The notes under the pieces: model-generated
Told to the model about the DNA's origin: nothing
The model's input: only the letters and a program-made list of their open reading frames with translations
Databases searched by the model: none
Assembly: GCA_963759125.1 (NCBI GenBank)
Contig: CAVWXN010000005.1
Span: 558,001 to 622,000, forward strand
Length of the DNA stretch: 64,000 nucleotides
Direction of reading: 5' to 3'
Origin: JABDQA01 sp963759125
GTDB taxonomy: Bacteria > Desulfobacterota > Desulfobulbia > Desulfobulbales > Desulfocapsaceae
Shown here: positions 44,713 to 53,387 of the stretch, one piece after another
Position numbering within the stretch: position 1 is the stretch's first letter
Layout of the letters: each line of letters opens with the position of its first letter
Translations under genes and position numbers: made by a program

Positions 44713-45527
44713 CAGTCGGTCTTCCTCGTCAAAAAACCGTCACACGCCTGCCCACCCGGGAAAAAATCCTGGACGTCCTCACGAACCAGCTCCCCAAGGC
44801 AGTATTTCTTTAGCTTCCAGGGAACAAAATTCTTGTCCCGGCGCAGCAAGCGGCGCCACCAAGGCATTTCCGTTCGGTCGGAAATATTCCAGCGGACAGA
44901 TTGAATCCTCTTTTCAGCCCGGCTACGGGTGATAAAACAGGCATGCAAACAACGGAAATCGGCCTCGCGCCAATCTACAGTCTCATGAATATCGCAGCGT
45001 AAACGCTCATCATATCCGGGCCGAAACCGAATCGTCCCTCCGTGCAGCCGTTCGTCGCAAGGTCCGTCCCAGGCGTCGATGGCTGCGAAGTTATAGAGTT
45101 TCGTCATGCTGCGGCAGGGCGGGGCCAGGTAACCCTTGACAACTCCTGTAGCCAGATCAAAGGTTTTTACATTCAACACATTGCCGAAAATACACCACCA
45201 CTTGTCGAATTCCCCGGCTTCCAGGCGGGGACGAAAACGACGCAATCCCTCAGGGTCGTAAATTTCATCTCCATCGACGGCAAAGATCCAGGTGTCGGAA
45301 CCGGCATATTTCTCGATCATCTTATGAGATTCGCCTGGGTGCTTAGTCAGCACATAGCTGATCTTATCGTGAGTTTTCATCATCTCACGAACAATGACTC
45401 CCGTGTCATCCCTGGTCTTTACATCATCCACCACAATAATTTTATCGCAAAAATCCAGGATGTTTCCCAGAATCGTGGCTATAAAACGCTCTTCGTTTCT
45501 AACCAGCACGACACATACGATATGCAT
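44712..45527 (-). CDS. GT2 glycosyltransferase
   Basis: 271 aa. HIVCVVLVRNEERFIATILG, KIIVVDDVKTRDDTGVIV, metal-binding WIFAVDGDEIYDPEGLRRFR, then HACFITRSRAEKRIQ. This is the short GT2 subgroup of WaaE/KdtX-like enzymes that begin with a VRNEE motif; no membrane segment. A 231-bp gap separates it from the preceding GT4, so a promoter for the lower part of the train may lie there. Confidence 0.85.
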   Translation of the reverse strand: MHIVCVVLVRNEERFIATILGNILDFCDKIIVVDDVKTRDDTGVIVREMMKTHDKISYVLTKHPGESHKMIEKYAGSDTWIFAVDGDEIYDPEGLRRFRPRLEAGEFDKWWCIFGNVLNVKTFDLATGVVKGYLAPPCRSMTKLYNFAAIDAWDGPCDERLHGGTIRFRPGYDERLRCDIHETVDWREADFRCLHACFITRSRAEKRIQSVRWNISDRTEMPWWRRLLRRDKNFVPWKLKKYCLGELVREDVQDFFPGGQACDGFLTRKTD

Positions 45528-45584
45528 ACCTAACCCGAATATAATTTTAATCCCGTATTGCTAGACATTAACGCTTGAGAAAAC

Positions 45585-45623
45585 CCCAATAGAACTAAAA
45601 GGACCATAATTTGTTCCATTGGG
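45585..45623. repeat. Stem-loop in the 231-bp gap before a GT2 gene
   Basis: CCCAATAGAAC and GTTCCATTGGG form an 11-bp stem with one mismatch around a 17-base loop. No T-run follows on either strand. It may be an RNA leader structure or chance. Confidence 0.35.
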
Positions 45624-45758
45624 CCTCAGCAAGAACAGAAATTTCCACATAGACTTCTAAGTAGAGGAACCACCAAGAAGAACATTGCGGAATCGAATGA
45701 TATTTGTCACTAGGGCTGAGCCTCTTTATTCTGTTCTGGCTTTGTGTTTTTCCTGTAT

Positions 45759-46847
45759 TCATTCAGTAATCTGCCTTACAAAAGCCTCAAGACGTGAGGC
45801 AAACAGCGAAATGCAGGCCTGCTCGCAGACCGTTTGCCGAGCGTTTTCTCCGAGGCGTGTTCGGTCCTCCGGGCTGGCGATTAAACGTGACACCGCGCTG
45901 TCCAGTGCTTCGAGATCTTCTGGCGGAACTAGCAGCACATTATAATCGTTCTGCATCATCTCCTGTGACCAAAGCCCTCTCGTTCTGGTCAGCACCACCG
46001 ATTTGCCGCAGGCCATGGCCTGAAGACAAACGCTCTGCCCCGAAGGCTGCACCGAATCTGTCAGCGGGGTAACAACCAGCATGGCCCCCTGATACAAGTT
46101 CCGCAACCCCTCATCGTTCAAGGCCTGAGCGTGCCAGTCCCCCCGCACCTGTTCAACATTGGGGGGGAGTTTACCTAGTTCCTGGCGGCTTACCACAATA
46201 AAACGCTCTTTCATTTGCTCGGCGAGTCTAAGCAGAAGATTGTAATCCCTTCGAACATCGTTGCCCACTGCCAGGATATATTTCTCGTTTTTTCGCCAAT
46301 GGGGCTGCCAAAACGACGTATCCACCCCGAATTGATTGACCCGCAAACGATTCGCCGGTAGGCCGAACATCTGCTGAACCGGCTCAACCTCTCCGTCGCC
46401 GTAGAGCATGGTCCAGGTGCGGCGGAGGAGCAATCCATTGATCACCCTGCGGCGGCGGCGCAAAGCATGGTTGGCGATACCGCAGTGAATGGCAATAAGC
46501 GGGACCCGCAATTGTCCGCAGGCCGCCAGCAGAGCAAGGCCGTAGGCGGGACCGGATGCCGTTGCCACTACCGCATCGCTTGAATTGAGATCAGGCAGCA
46601 TCGCCCGAAGCTGCCGAATCAGGGAAGCATTAGTTTTGCTTGGTGTCAAGTGCAGTTTGTACAGCGTTTCAATCAATACCGAGCCGGCAGGCGCTTCCGG
46701 CCCGATATCGACCTCGTGCAGCGACACTAAATCCCCCTGTTCTTCGAGTTCCAGGGCCCCATAAAAAAATTCCCGAGCGGCGATACCGGCGCGGGTGTCG
46801 GCGAGCCGTGCGAGGCGGCCCCGCACATAGACAAAAGCAATTTTCAT
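45759..46847 (-). CDS. GT4-like glycosyltransferase
   Basis: 362 aa. KIAFVYVRGRLARLAD at the start, LNSSDAVVATASGPAYGLAL, NQFGVDTSFWQPHWRKNEKY followed by ILAVGNDVRRDYNLLLRL at the domain junction, and VQPSGQSVCLQAMACGKSVV with TRTRGLWSQEMMQNDY at the donor site. The first acidic residue of E-x7-E is not conserved. One base separates its start from the stop of the gene upstream. Confidence 0.85.
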   Translation of the reverse strand: MKIAFVYVRGRLARLADTRAGIAAREFFYGALELEEQGDLVSLHEVDIGPEAPAGSVLIETLYKLHLTPSKTNASLIRQLRAMLPDLNSSDAVVATASGPAYGLALLAACGQLRVPLIAIHCGIANHALRRRRRVINGLLLRRTWTMLYGDGEVEPVQQMFGLPANRLRVNQFGVDTSFWQPHWRKNEKYILAVGNDVRRDYNLLLRLAEQMKERFIVVSRQELGKLPPNVEQVRGDWHAQALNDEGLRNLYQGAMLVVTPLTDSVQPSGQSVCLQAMACGKSVVLTRTRGLWSQEMMQNDYNVLLVPPEDLEALDSAVSRLIASPEDRTRLGENARQTVCEQACISLFASRLEAFVRQITE

Positions 46848-46848
46848 G

Positions 46849-48267
46849 TCAAGCCGGGCTCTTCTCCAGTTGTTTTGACTTGGCCTCCATGCAGCAGTCG
46901 ACCATCCGCTGGATTACCCGGCCGTCAAGCACGCCCATTTCCTCCTCCACAGCCTTGCGGCGCTGGGCTTGGTACTTGTCAGGCTGCGCCACAGCTTCAC
47001 GAATAGCAGCAAGCAGTTCCGCCCGATCATTTACCCGCTGCACCGCTCCGTAAGTGCACAACCGCATGTTGTGTGGCAGGCCAGGATGATCGGCATACAC
47101 GGGCGGGTAGAGCCAGCCGTAGTTGTGCATGGGCCGGTAGAGGATGGAGATGACAGGCCGGTCGAAAACGCAGGACTCGAGGGCGACGGTGGAAAAATAG
47201 TTGATCACTACATCGCTGTATTGAAAGGCATGCCAGAGCTCGAACTGCTCGATCTGCATCACTGCCTTGTCCTTGCTGCCAACTCGATAATCGGGGTCGC
47301 CGATGCTCACATAGACGCTGGGAAGTGATTGCGCGTAGTGAATAATGGGCTTGGCATAGGGTGAGGCCATGAAATTCTTGCCCGGGTACATGCGGAAGAT
47401 CATCTGGTAGCCATTATCCTCTGCAAGCAGTTCCTCATAGGCCTGCAGCATTTCGAAATACTGGTCCTCGCTGAGCGGCCCGGCAAAGAGGATCGTCTTT
47501 TTATCGGGGGCAAGGCCCAGATGACCAAAAAACTCCTCCCGTGTCTGATGTATCGCCTCATGCAGGCGATCGTAGCGGATGGAGCCGATCATGCGGATAT
47601 TGGCAGCTGGGATATCGTGCAGATTGACCGCATCTCCTTTCATCACTGGTCCCCAGACTAGCAGCATTGAAACCTGGACCCCAGGGTATCCCTTGGAGGT
47701 GAGGGTATCCCAGTTGCCGATCATATGGACCACCGAAATTTGGTGTTGCCGAGCCCACCAGGTCAATTTTGTCTCATGTTCGGCTCCATCCGCCCCCACT
47801 CCGAGTAGGAGCAATTGGTCTGTTTCTGTACCGTCAAGCCCCTCGATCTTTTCCTGCCGATAAAGATAGCTCTCGCACCAGGCGATCAGACGCATAAAAA
47901 TTTGAAAACGGCCTATCCACTCAGTTAATGCGTTCAGGGCCTTCATGCGCAGACGTTGCTCAGGCGGTCTGGTTTGTCGCCGACCGATGGCGCCCACGGG
48001 ATATAGACTTCGCAGGTAACGAAGAACTTTGCGCAAAAAACCTTTCGCACCTGTTTCTTCAGGAAAACTACAGGTGAGATAACGGCATCCCTCAATCTGG
48101 TGCAGCAGTGACAGATAATCTTTTCTGACCAAAAAACTGACTTCCACTCCTTTTGCCCGGAATGCATCGACGATATCTGACCGATGAAGGTTGTTCATCG
48201 ATCCTTTGGCAATCAAGGCTATGAGAAGACGGTAGCCCGGGGAAAATGAATCATTAAGATGAGGCAT
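46849..48267 (-). CDS. GT-B/CDP-glycerol-glycerophosphotransferase-like protein, paralogue 1
   Basis: 472 aa. Start region AKGSMNNLHRSDIVDAFRAK, then VSFLVRKDYLSLLHQIEGCR; middle VVHMIGNWDTLTSKGYPGVQ and LLVWGPVMKGDAVNLHDIPA then IGSIRYDRL; C-terminal YSDVVINYFSTVALESCVFD followed by RPVISILYRP. The last block resembles the donor site of CDP-glycerol glycerophosphotransferases and KpsC/LpxB-like GT-B enzymes. It is a clear paralogue of the gene at 62060, sharing the same blocks in the same order. It probably transfers a sugar or phosphopolyol; I cannot say which. Confidence 0.75.
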   Translation of the reverse strand: MPHLNDSFSPGYRLLIALIAKGSMNNLHRSDIVDAFRAKGVEVSFLVRKDYLSLLHQIEGCRYLTCSFPEETGAKGFLRKVLRYLRSLYPVGAIGRRQTRPPEQRLRMKALNALTEWIGRFQIFMRLIAWCESYLYRQEKIEGLDGTETDQLLLLGVGADGAEHETKLTWWARQHQISVVHMIGNWDTLTSKGYPGVQVSMLLVWGPVMKGDAVNLHDIPAANIRMIGSIRYDRLHEAIHQTREEFFGHLGLAPDKKTILFAGPLSEDQYFEMLQAYEELLAEDNGYQMIFRMYPGKNFMASPYAKPIIHYAQSLPSVYVSIGDPDYRVGSKDKAVMQIEQFELWHAFQYSDVVINYFSTVALESCVFDRPVISILYRPMHNYGWLYPPVYADHPGLPHNMRLCTYGAVQRVNDRAELLAAIREAVAQPDKYQAQRRKAVEEEMGVLDGRVIQRMVDCCMEAKSKQLEKSPA

Positions 48268-48318
48268 ATCGTTTAAGACCAGACTGTGTTATGAGAGCTA
48301 TGACAGTTTGTTATCAAC

Positions 48319-49476
48319 TTATAAAATTTTGCTTTCCAACAATGTTCTGGTATAGAGATCAGCGATTTTGTCTGGCGAATAGCAGGCTTGAGCCTTTTCC
48401 TGACCGCTCCTACCGACCTGCATCCGCTTACCTGAATCACTAAGCAACTCAACAACAGCATCAGCGAACCCCGCTTTCGAGGGATCACACACAGGGATAT
48501 CGGATCCCTTTACCATTTCAGGGATGCCGCCCTTATCACTTACAACCAGGGCTTTGCGCCTTGCCATTGACTCAAGCAGCACGGTTGGGAAAGTATCCCA
48601 GCGGGAGGGTACAACCACCACCCAGGCATTATCAATTGCCGAATTCACTTCGGTTTCTGTTAATAAACCACGCCAAATAATATTATTTCCGTCTTCACCA
48701 AATTGTCCCTCTAACCATTTTTGCAGTGATCCCAATCCTCTTGCGTAACTATCGCCCCCTGCGATTTCCAATTTTACCGTTGGATGCTTTTCTCTGACTT
48801 TTCTCAGTATCTCAGGCAAGAATTGTATTCCCTTGCCTATATCAAGACGACCAATGAACAATATTTTGGGTTCTGACGATTCTTGGGATTCAAAACGGCC
48901 TATTTCTATTGGATTTGGAATAACTAACTGTTTTTCAGGCAACCGCAACCCCTGATTTCTCATTTCCTCTATAATTTTAAAAGATGGCGCCATAAGCAAA
49001 TCAGCATGTTCTATACTTCGACGCTCATGCAACGCCTGGCGATAATTTTTCAGTCTGGCTAATTTTATAAGATATTTTTGCCAGGGATACACGGTATGAG
49101 CTTTTTCATGAGCGGCATAAAGAATCGTACAACTGTGACACTTGATGACCACTGGAGGCCGATCACGTCTGGCAACAAGTCTAGAACTAGATCCCAGATG
49201 GTCCGCACCTTCGATCACTTCTATAAAATTCTTTTCAGCGATCGCCAAAATCCTATCTGAACACTTGAGAGTGTATATTTCCTCTTTCTGGATAACACGA
49301 TGAATATGCACCCCATTGGTCACTTCGTGTTCTGGTACCCCGTTGGCAGTCCCTGAGGCTATCACTACGTGATTACCAGCTTTTACCAGGGCTTCAGACA
49401 TGTTACGAATATATCGACCTACGCCGCCGCCGTGGGGGGGATATTGCCAGCAATGAAAAAGTATGTTCATCACCAA
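48319..49476 (-). CDS. GT4 glycosyltransferase
   Basis: 385 aa. WQYPPHGGGVGRYIRNMSEA is the N-terminal glycine loop; LVIPNPIEIGRFE, KILFIGRLDIGKGIQFLPEI, VVVPSRWDTFPTVLLESMAR and VVSDKGGIPEMVKGSDIPV complete the GT4 pattern (Asp for the first Glu of E-x7-E). It lies 51 bp before paralogue 1. The 275 bp upstream may hold a promoter. Confidence 0.92.
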   Translation of the reverse strand: MVMNILFHCWQYPPHGGGVGRYIRNMSEALVKAGNHVVIASGTANGVPEHEVTNGVHIHRVIQKEEIYTLKCSDRILAIAEKNFIEVIEGADHLGSSSRLVARRDRPPVVIKCHSCTILYAAHEKAHTVYPWQKYLIKLARLKNYRQALHERRSIEHADLLMAPSFKIIEEMRNQGLRLPEKQLVIPNPIEIGRFESQESSEPKILFIGRLDIGKGIQFLPEILRKVREKHPTVKLEIAGGDSYARGLGSLQKWLEGQFGEDGNNIIWRGLLTETEVNSAIDNAWVVVVPSRWDTFPTVLLESMARRKALVVSDKGGIPEMVKGSDIPVCDPSKAGFADAVVELLSDSGKRMQVGRSGQEKAQACYSPDKIADLYTRTLLESKIL

Positions 49477-49751
49477 TTCTTAGAGATTGCTGCCGTGAAA
49501 AGATTTTACCAAATCAGTCGGCTGTGAATAAGTTGGCGCTTCAAGCTGTGCGACTTACTCTGATCCAAACTGCCGAGATAGTGCAGAGGAAAAAACCTCC
49601 AGTCAGCCCCAGACCACATCCTCGTCATTGAAGCACTCTCTGTAGTTGAGATAATATAGCACTCCCATCAATTTGTTTTCCTTGTTGATCTTGGTTGTGT
49701 GATATACAAACACCACCTGGATTTTGGCTGTCACGCTCCAGAAGCATTATC
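49477..49751. other. 275-bp intergenic stretch between transketolase and GT4 genes
   Basis: No recognised gene. On the minus strand a 40-50-codon open stretch directly after the transketolase stop reads VVFVYHTTKINKENKLMGVL then YYLNYRECFNDEDVVWG, which looks protein-like but has no good start and matches nothing I know; another frame is open further on. It may be a gene remnant or chance. Confidence 0.4.
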
Positions 49752-51713
49752 TTACTCCAGGATACGATCCACCAGAGAGGTGCCGTCCAGCCGGTGATAG
49801 CGAAGGGCCTCGGTCGGGGTGCCACAAGCTGGATAGCCATCAACGCCAAACTTTTGAAAAGAGCGTCCCTCAAGCAGACCTTGCTCCTGTAGGTGCGGCA
49901 GCAGAAAATCCGCCAGCCCACCAACGGTGCAATGATCCTCGAGAACGAACACTTCACTATGAAGAGCCAGTATCTGCGCCAGCCAGGCATCATTTACTCT
50001 GTTCAGCCAGGGCATATTGATCACCTGAAGACCAAACCCTCGATCCTGCAGTATTTCGGCAGCAGACAAGGCCTCGTGCAGCATGACAGGACCATACGCG
50101 AAAAGCACAGCATCTTTTCCAGTTGTCAACGAAACGCCCCGGCCAAGCGTAAACCGGTATCCAGAAGGTAGCTCAATATGACGCGGGCAAGGACCGATCG
50201 TCAGTCGGAGCAGACAGTTATCCGTTGACTCGCGTACGGTAAATTCCAACACCATTCGTGTTTCCTCTGGTGTTCCTGGCTGTAATACGGTCATATTGGG
50301 CAGTGAACTGACCAGGGCGATATCCCTTAGACTCTGATGCGATTTACCCGGACCGGCCGGAATCAAGCCGGCGTAATGGTTGACATAGATTATTTTAGTT
50401 TTCTCGGTCGCATTGTTGTAAATTTGCTCATTGGCGCGCGAGGTGAGAAAGCTCGCAAAGGAATTCACCACCGGCAACAACCCTTGCCGGGCGAGCCCAC
50501 CAGCCATGGAGACCATGTCCTGTTCGGCTATGCCGCATTCGATAAAGCGGTCAGGAAAGGTCAGCTCGAACTGGCGAACGCGGCAGTCAGCAGCAAGATC
50601 CGCATCAAGCACCACGATGTCGGATCTTTCCCCGGCCAAGTCGATCAATGCATCACCATAAGCATCCGCCACAAATTCGGCCTGTGACTTTAGGGTCGGC
50701 TTGGAGTCTCCCTTGCTGTCTGTTTCTCCCACCAGGGAAACATTGGGGCCTATCGTACCATCGGGCTGCACCGCCCTGGTATCGACCTCGCCAAGGCCCA
50801 ATTCCTGAAATGAAACGTTTATTCTGGAGAGAATCTCGTTATAAGCAAGGGCGAATGGTTCATCGGAAGGGGCACCGGAATGGTAGAGATAATATCCGTT
50901 GCCGCCCTTTAGGGCCTGTGGGTGTTCCATGAAGGAAACGCCCTTACCCTTGATAGTGTCGGCGATAAGGATTTTTGGTTTGTCTTCTATGTCGCGGAAT
51001 TCAGCAAACACCTCGGTCAGTGCCGCATGATCATGTCCATCACAGCGGGCAACATGCCACCCAAACGTGCGAAGTTTTGATTCCAGGTCGCCGAGACAGA
51101 CGATTTGATCTACCTCCTTGTCAGATTGCACCTTATTGTGGTCGATAATTACCACGAGATTTCCAATTTTTTGTGCAGCAGCACCCTGCAGGGCTTCAAA
51201 ATTCTGCCCCTCCTGCCACTCGCCGTCTCCGGTGAGGACAAAGACTCTTCCTTCGTGTCCGGAATATCTCTTTGCCCAGGCCATGCCACGCGCTTTGGAG
51301 ATGCCCATCCCCAGAGACCCGGAATTAGCCTCGATTCCAGGAACCCCAATATCTGGATGCCCATCAAGCCCTTCAAATCGGCGTAGGGCAAGAAGTTTTT
51401 CAGCCGGAATACACCCTGCTGAATAGAGTAGCGCATACAGGCCGGGCACATCATGCCCTTTGGACGAAAAATAGATATCGCGGTCCTGGCTTGAAAAGCC
51501 TTTGGTCAAGGTATTCAGTTCCTTGTGATAAAGATGAGTCACGATATCCATGGCACTGAAACTGGAGCCAAGATGACCGGAACCAGCTCGTTTCACCGCC
51601 ACTAAGGCGTTGGCCCGATTCATATCAGATAGTAAGGGCAGCAAATTTTCAACAGCGTCTCGACTCTTAATGAGACGATGAAATTCACTTTTAGTGATCA
51701 ATTGAAGAAGCAT
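49752..51713 (-). CDS. Transketolase family protein, full-length
   Basis: 653 aa with both halves in one chain. N-terminal half: RAGSGHLGSSFSAMDIVTHL, thiamine-diphosphate motif GDGEWQEGQNFEALQGAAAQ ending in IIDHNK. C-terminal half: ECGIAEQDMVSMAGGLARQG, the pyrimidine-binding region with the catalytic Glu, and VFVLEDHCTVGGLADFL. Transketolases move two-carbon units between sugars. Sitting among glycan genes, it could supply an unusual sugar precursor or a branched sugar rather than serve the pentose pathway; that is inference. A 48-bp gap separates it from the methyltransferase upstream. Confidence 0.88.
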   Translation of the reverse strand: MLLQLITKSEFHRLIKSRDAVENLLPLLSDMNRANALVAVKRAGSGHLGSSFSAMDIVTHLYHKELNTLTKGFSSQDRDIYFSSKGHDVPGLYALLYSAGCIPAEKLLALRRFEGLDGHPDIGVPGIEANSGSLGMGISKARGMAWAKRYSGHEGRVFVLTGDGEWQEGQNFEALQGAAAQKIGNLVVIIDHNKVQSDKEVDQIVCLGDLESKLRTFGWHVARCDGHDHAALTEVFAEFRDIEDKPKILIADTIKGKGVSFMEHPQALKGGNGYYLYHSGAPSDEPFALAYNEILSRINVSFQELGLGEVDTRAVQPDGTIGPNVSLVGETDSKGDSKPTLKSQAEFVADAYGDALIDLAGERSDIVVLDADLAADCRVRQFELTFPDRFIECGIAEQDMVSMAGGLARQGLLPVVNSFASFLTSRANEQIYNNATEKTKIIYVNHYAGLIPAGPGKSHQSLRDIALVSSLPNMTVLQPGTPEETRMVLEFTVRESTDNCLLRLTIGPCPRHIELPSGYRFTLGRGVSLTTGKDAVLFAYGPVMLHEALSAAEILQDRGFGLQVINMPWLNRVNDAWLAQILALHSEVFVLEDHCTVGGLADFLLPHLQEQGLLEGRSFQKFGVDGYPACGTPTEALRYHRLDGTSLVDRILE

Positions 51714-51761
51714 TATAAATCCATTTGGCTAAATGATTGCGTTACTTTTCATTTGCATGAG

Positions 51762-52454
51762 TTAAAAAACTGGTTTTTCTGCAACTAGATTCAAACTTGT
51801 CCTATATCCATTTAATGCGTCAAAACTGTCATCCCTGTATAAGCCAATTTCATCTGGATCCCACTCACGAATACTAACAAACCCAGAATCTACAAGGCAT
51901 TTTTCTAAGAATACTCTGTCAAAGACACACTTATGTAGATTTTCCGAATAATTCTGTTCACCACAAATTCTCCCAGATATTCTCGGATACAATGGCATTT
52001 CTTTATTCTGGTACAAATACGAAAGCTTAGAAAAGTCTGGCACAGCGAGCCTGATATGTCCTCCAGGAGTCAACATATTAAAAACACAGTCTAGAGCATA
52101 ATTAACAGTTCCATTTCTTCTGCTCATGGACCTACCAGGATAACGATAATGCTCTAGCACATGAGAAAGATACACTTCTGTACAGCATTCTTTAAGATTA
52201 CTTCTGCACCATCGTAAATCAGCAATTATATCAATTGCTTTGGTGTATCTAATGTCAATATTTAAATAACCTTTCTGCGCGACTTCTCCGCAACCATAGT
52301 TAACTTTACGTAAATCACCACTTTCTTTAATCTTAACAATCAACAATCTACGAATTAACAATTTGTAGGAGTAAAGTATTGCAACGATACACCTTGTATA
52401 TACTCTTTTTAACAATTGCATAAAGTTTTCAATTAATTGATTTTTCTTCATCAT
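51762..52454 (-). CDS. SAM-dependent methyltransferase-like protein
   Basis: 230 aa. A basic, hydrophobic N-terminus (QLLKRVYTRCIVAILYSYKL) may touch the membrane. KVNYGCGEVAQKGYLNIDIR is the SAM loop, VYLSHVLEHYRYPGRS the acidic/HVLEH motif, and MLTPGGHIRLAVPDFSKLSY the following strand, as in small predicted methyltransferases of glycan loci. A+T-rich. It lies 14 bp after the next methyltransferase gene. Substrate unknown. Confidence 0.78.
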   Translation of the reverse strand: MMKKNQLIENFMQLLKRVYTRCIVAILYSYKLLIRRLLIVKIKESGDLRKVNYGCGEVAQKGYLNIDIRYTKAIDIIADLRWCRSNLKECCTEVYLSHVLEHYRYPGRSMSRRNGTVNYALDCVFNMLTPGGHIRLAVPDFSKLSYLYQNKEMPLYPRISGRICGEQNYSENLHKCVFDRVFLEKCLVDSGFVSIREWDPDEIGLYRDDSFDALNGYRTSLNLVAEKPVF

Positions 52455-52468
52455 TCATGTAACTTCCT

Positions 52469-53350
52469 TTATCGCCCATCTTTATCAATTTTACACAGTG
52501 CTCTTATCCACTGTCTATCGCCACCGTATTTTTGAAACTCACTATTGTGACGCATTGACAATTGATATAAAAACCGTCGTAATGAAAACACCAGGCTGCG
52601 GGAAATCAAGCCGCTATCTGCCTTAAGCTTCCAAACAGAATGGCCACATGTTGCTATACGTAAGGCTTTAAACCCCTGCCTAGTGATTAATTGCGATAAA
52701 GAACCGGGCGAAAAAAAAAGCACATGAGGTTCATTACGTTTTTTGAATCTAAAATCCAAGCAGGGCACTTCAACAAACAAACAGCCATGGGGTTTGCTCA
52801 ATAACGACTTAATTTTTGATAAAAAATCAGCCGGCTCAGTAATATGTTCAAGAATATGAGATAATACAACAATATCAAATTCACCATAAATATCATCGAG
52901 GCTATTGAAAACATGATTAACACCTGGGTCTGCGTGCAGGAACTTCAGTGCAGCAGGATTTACCTCAATTGCTGTGTATTCTGTTTCTACATCTGACCAA
53001 ACTTCTCGAAAACCCCAGTTCATATAGCCGACACCTGCACCAACATCGAGCACCCTCAGAGGACTGTTAAAGTAAATTCCAGAGGACATAAAGGAACACC
53101 GGGCATATGCTTGAGCTCTAAGAGAAGGAGAACGACGAGCGAATTTTTCATCTGTCCAGTATTGCATCTCATAATATTCCTCAGGCGTACTCTCGATCAC
53201 ACATGGATGCATGCTAATGGTACTGCACTTTGAACACTCAACAATACTTCTATCCTTGAGATGGTCTGTGATTGCCAAATAAGGTCTCACAAATGAGCAG
53301 TCTCCGGAGCGACATATTGGGCATGAAAAATCAACTAGTCTATCATTCAT
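52469..53350 (-). CDS. Class I SAM-dependent methyltransferase with N-terminal zinc ribbon
   Basis: 293 aa from the ATG at 53350. CPICRSGDCSF and ECSKCSTISMHP form a four-Cys metal-binding ribbon, then VLDVGAGVGYMNWGF (SAM loop), IVVLSHILEHITEPADFLSK and LFVEVPCLDF. This layout is common among sugar C- or O-methyltransferases. The frame is open to a TTG at 53428, which would overlap the upstream gene by 41 bp; neither start has a clear ribosome site. A+T-rich. Confidence 0.8.
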   Translation of the reverse strand: MNDRLVDFSCPICRSGDCSFVRPYLAITDHLKDRSIVECSKCSTISMHPCVIESTPEEYYEMQYWTDEKFARRSPSLRAQAYARCSFMSSGIYFNSPLRVLDVGAGVGYMNWGFREVWSDVETEYTAIEVNPAALKFLHADPGVNHVFNSLDDIYGEFDIVVLSHILEHITEPADFLSKIKSLLSKPHGCLFVEVPCLDFRFKKRNEPHVLFFSPGSLSQLITRQGFKALRIATCGHSVWKLKADSGLISRSLVFSLRRFLYQLSMRHNSEFQKYGGDRQWIRALCKIDKDGR

Positions 53351-53387
53351 AGGGTCGATGTAACCAAAATAAGCTTCACTCAATATT

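Noticed and set aside
49625..49993. 122-codon minus-strand frame overlapping the transketolase 3' end
   Set aside because: Mostly an alternative frame of the transketolase; unusual Trp/Arg-rich composition.
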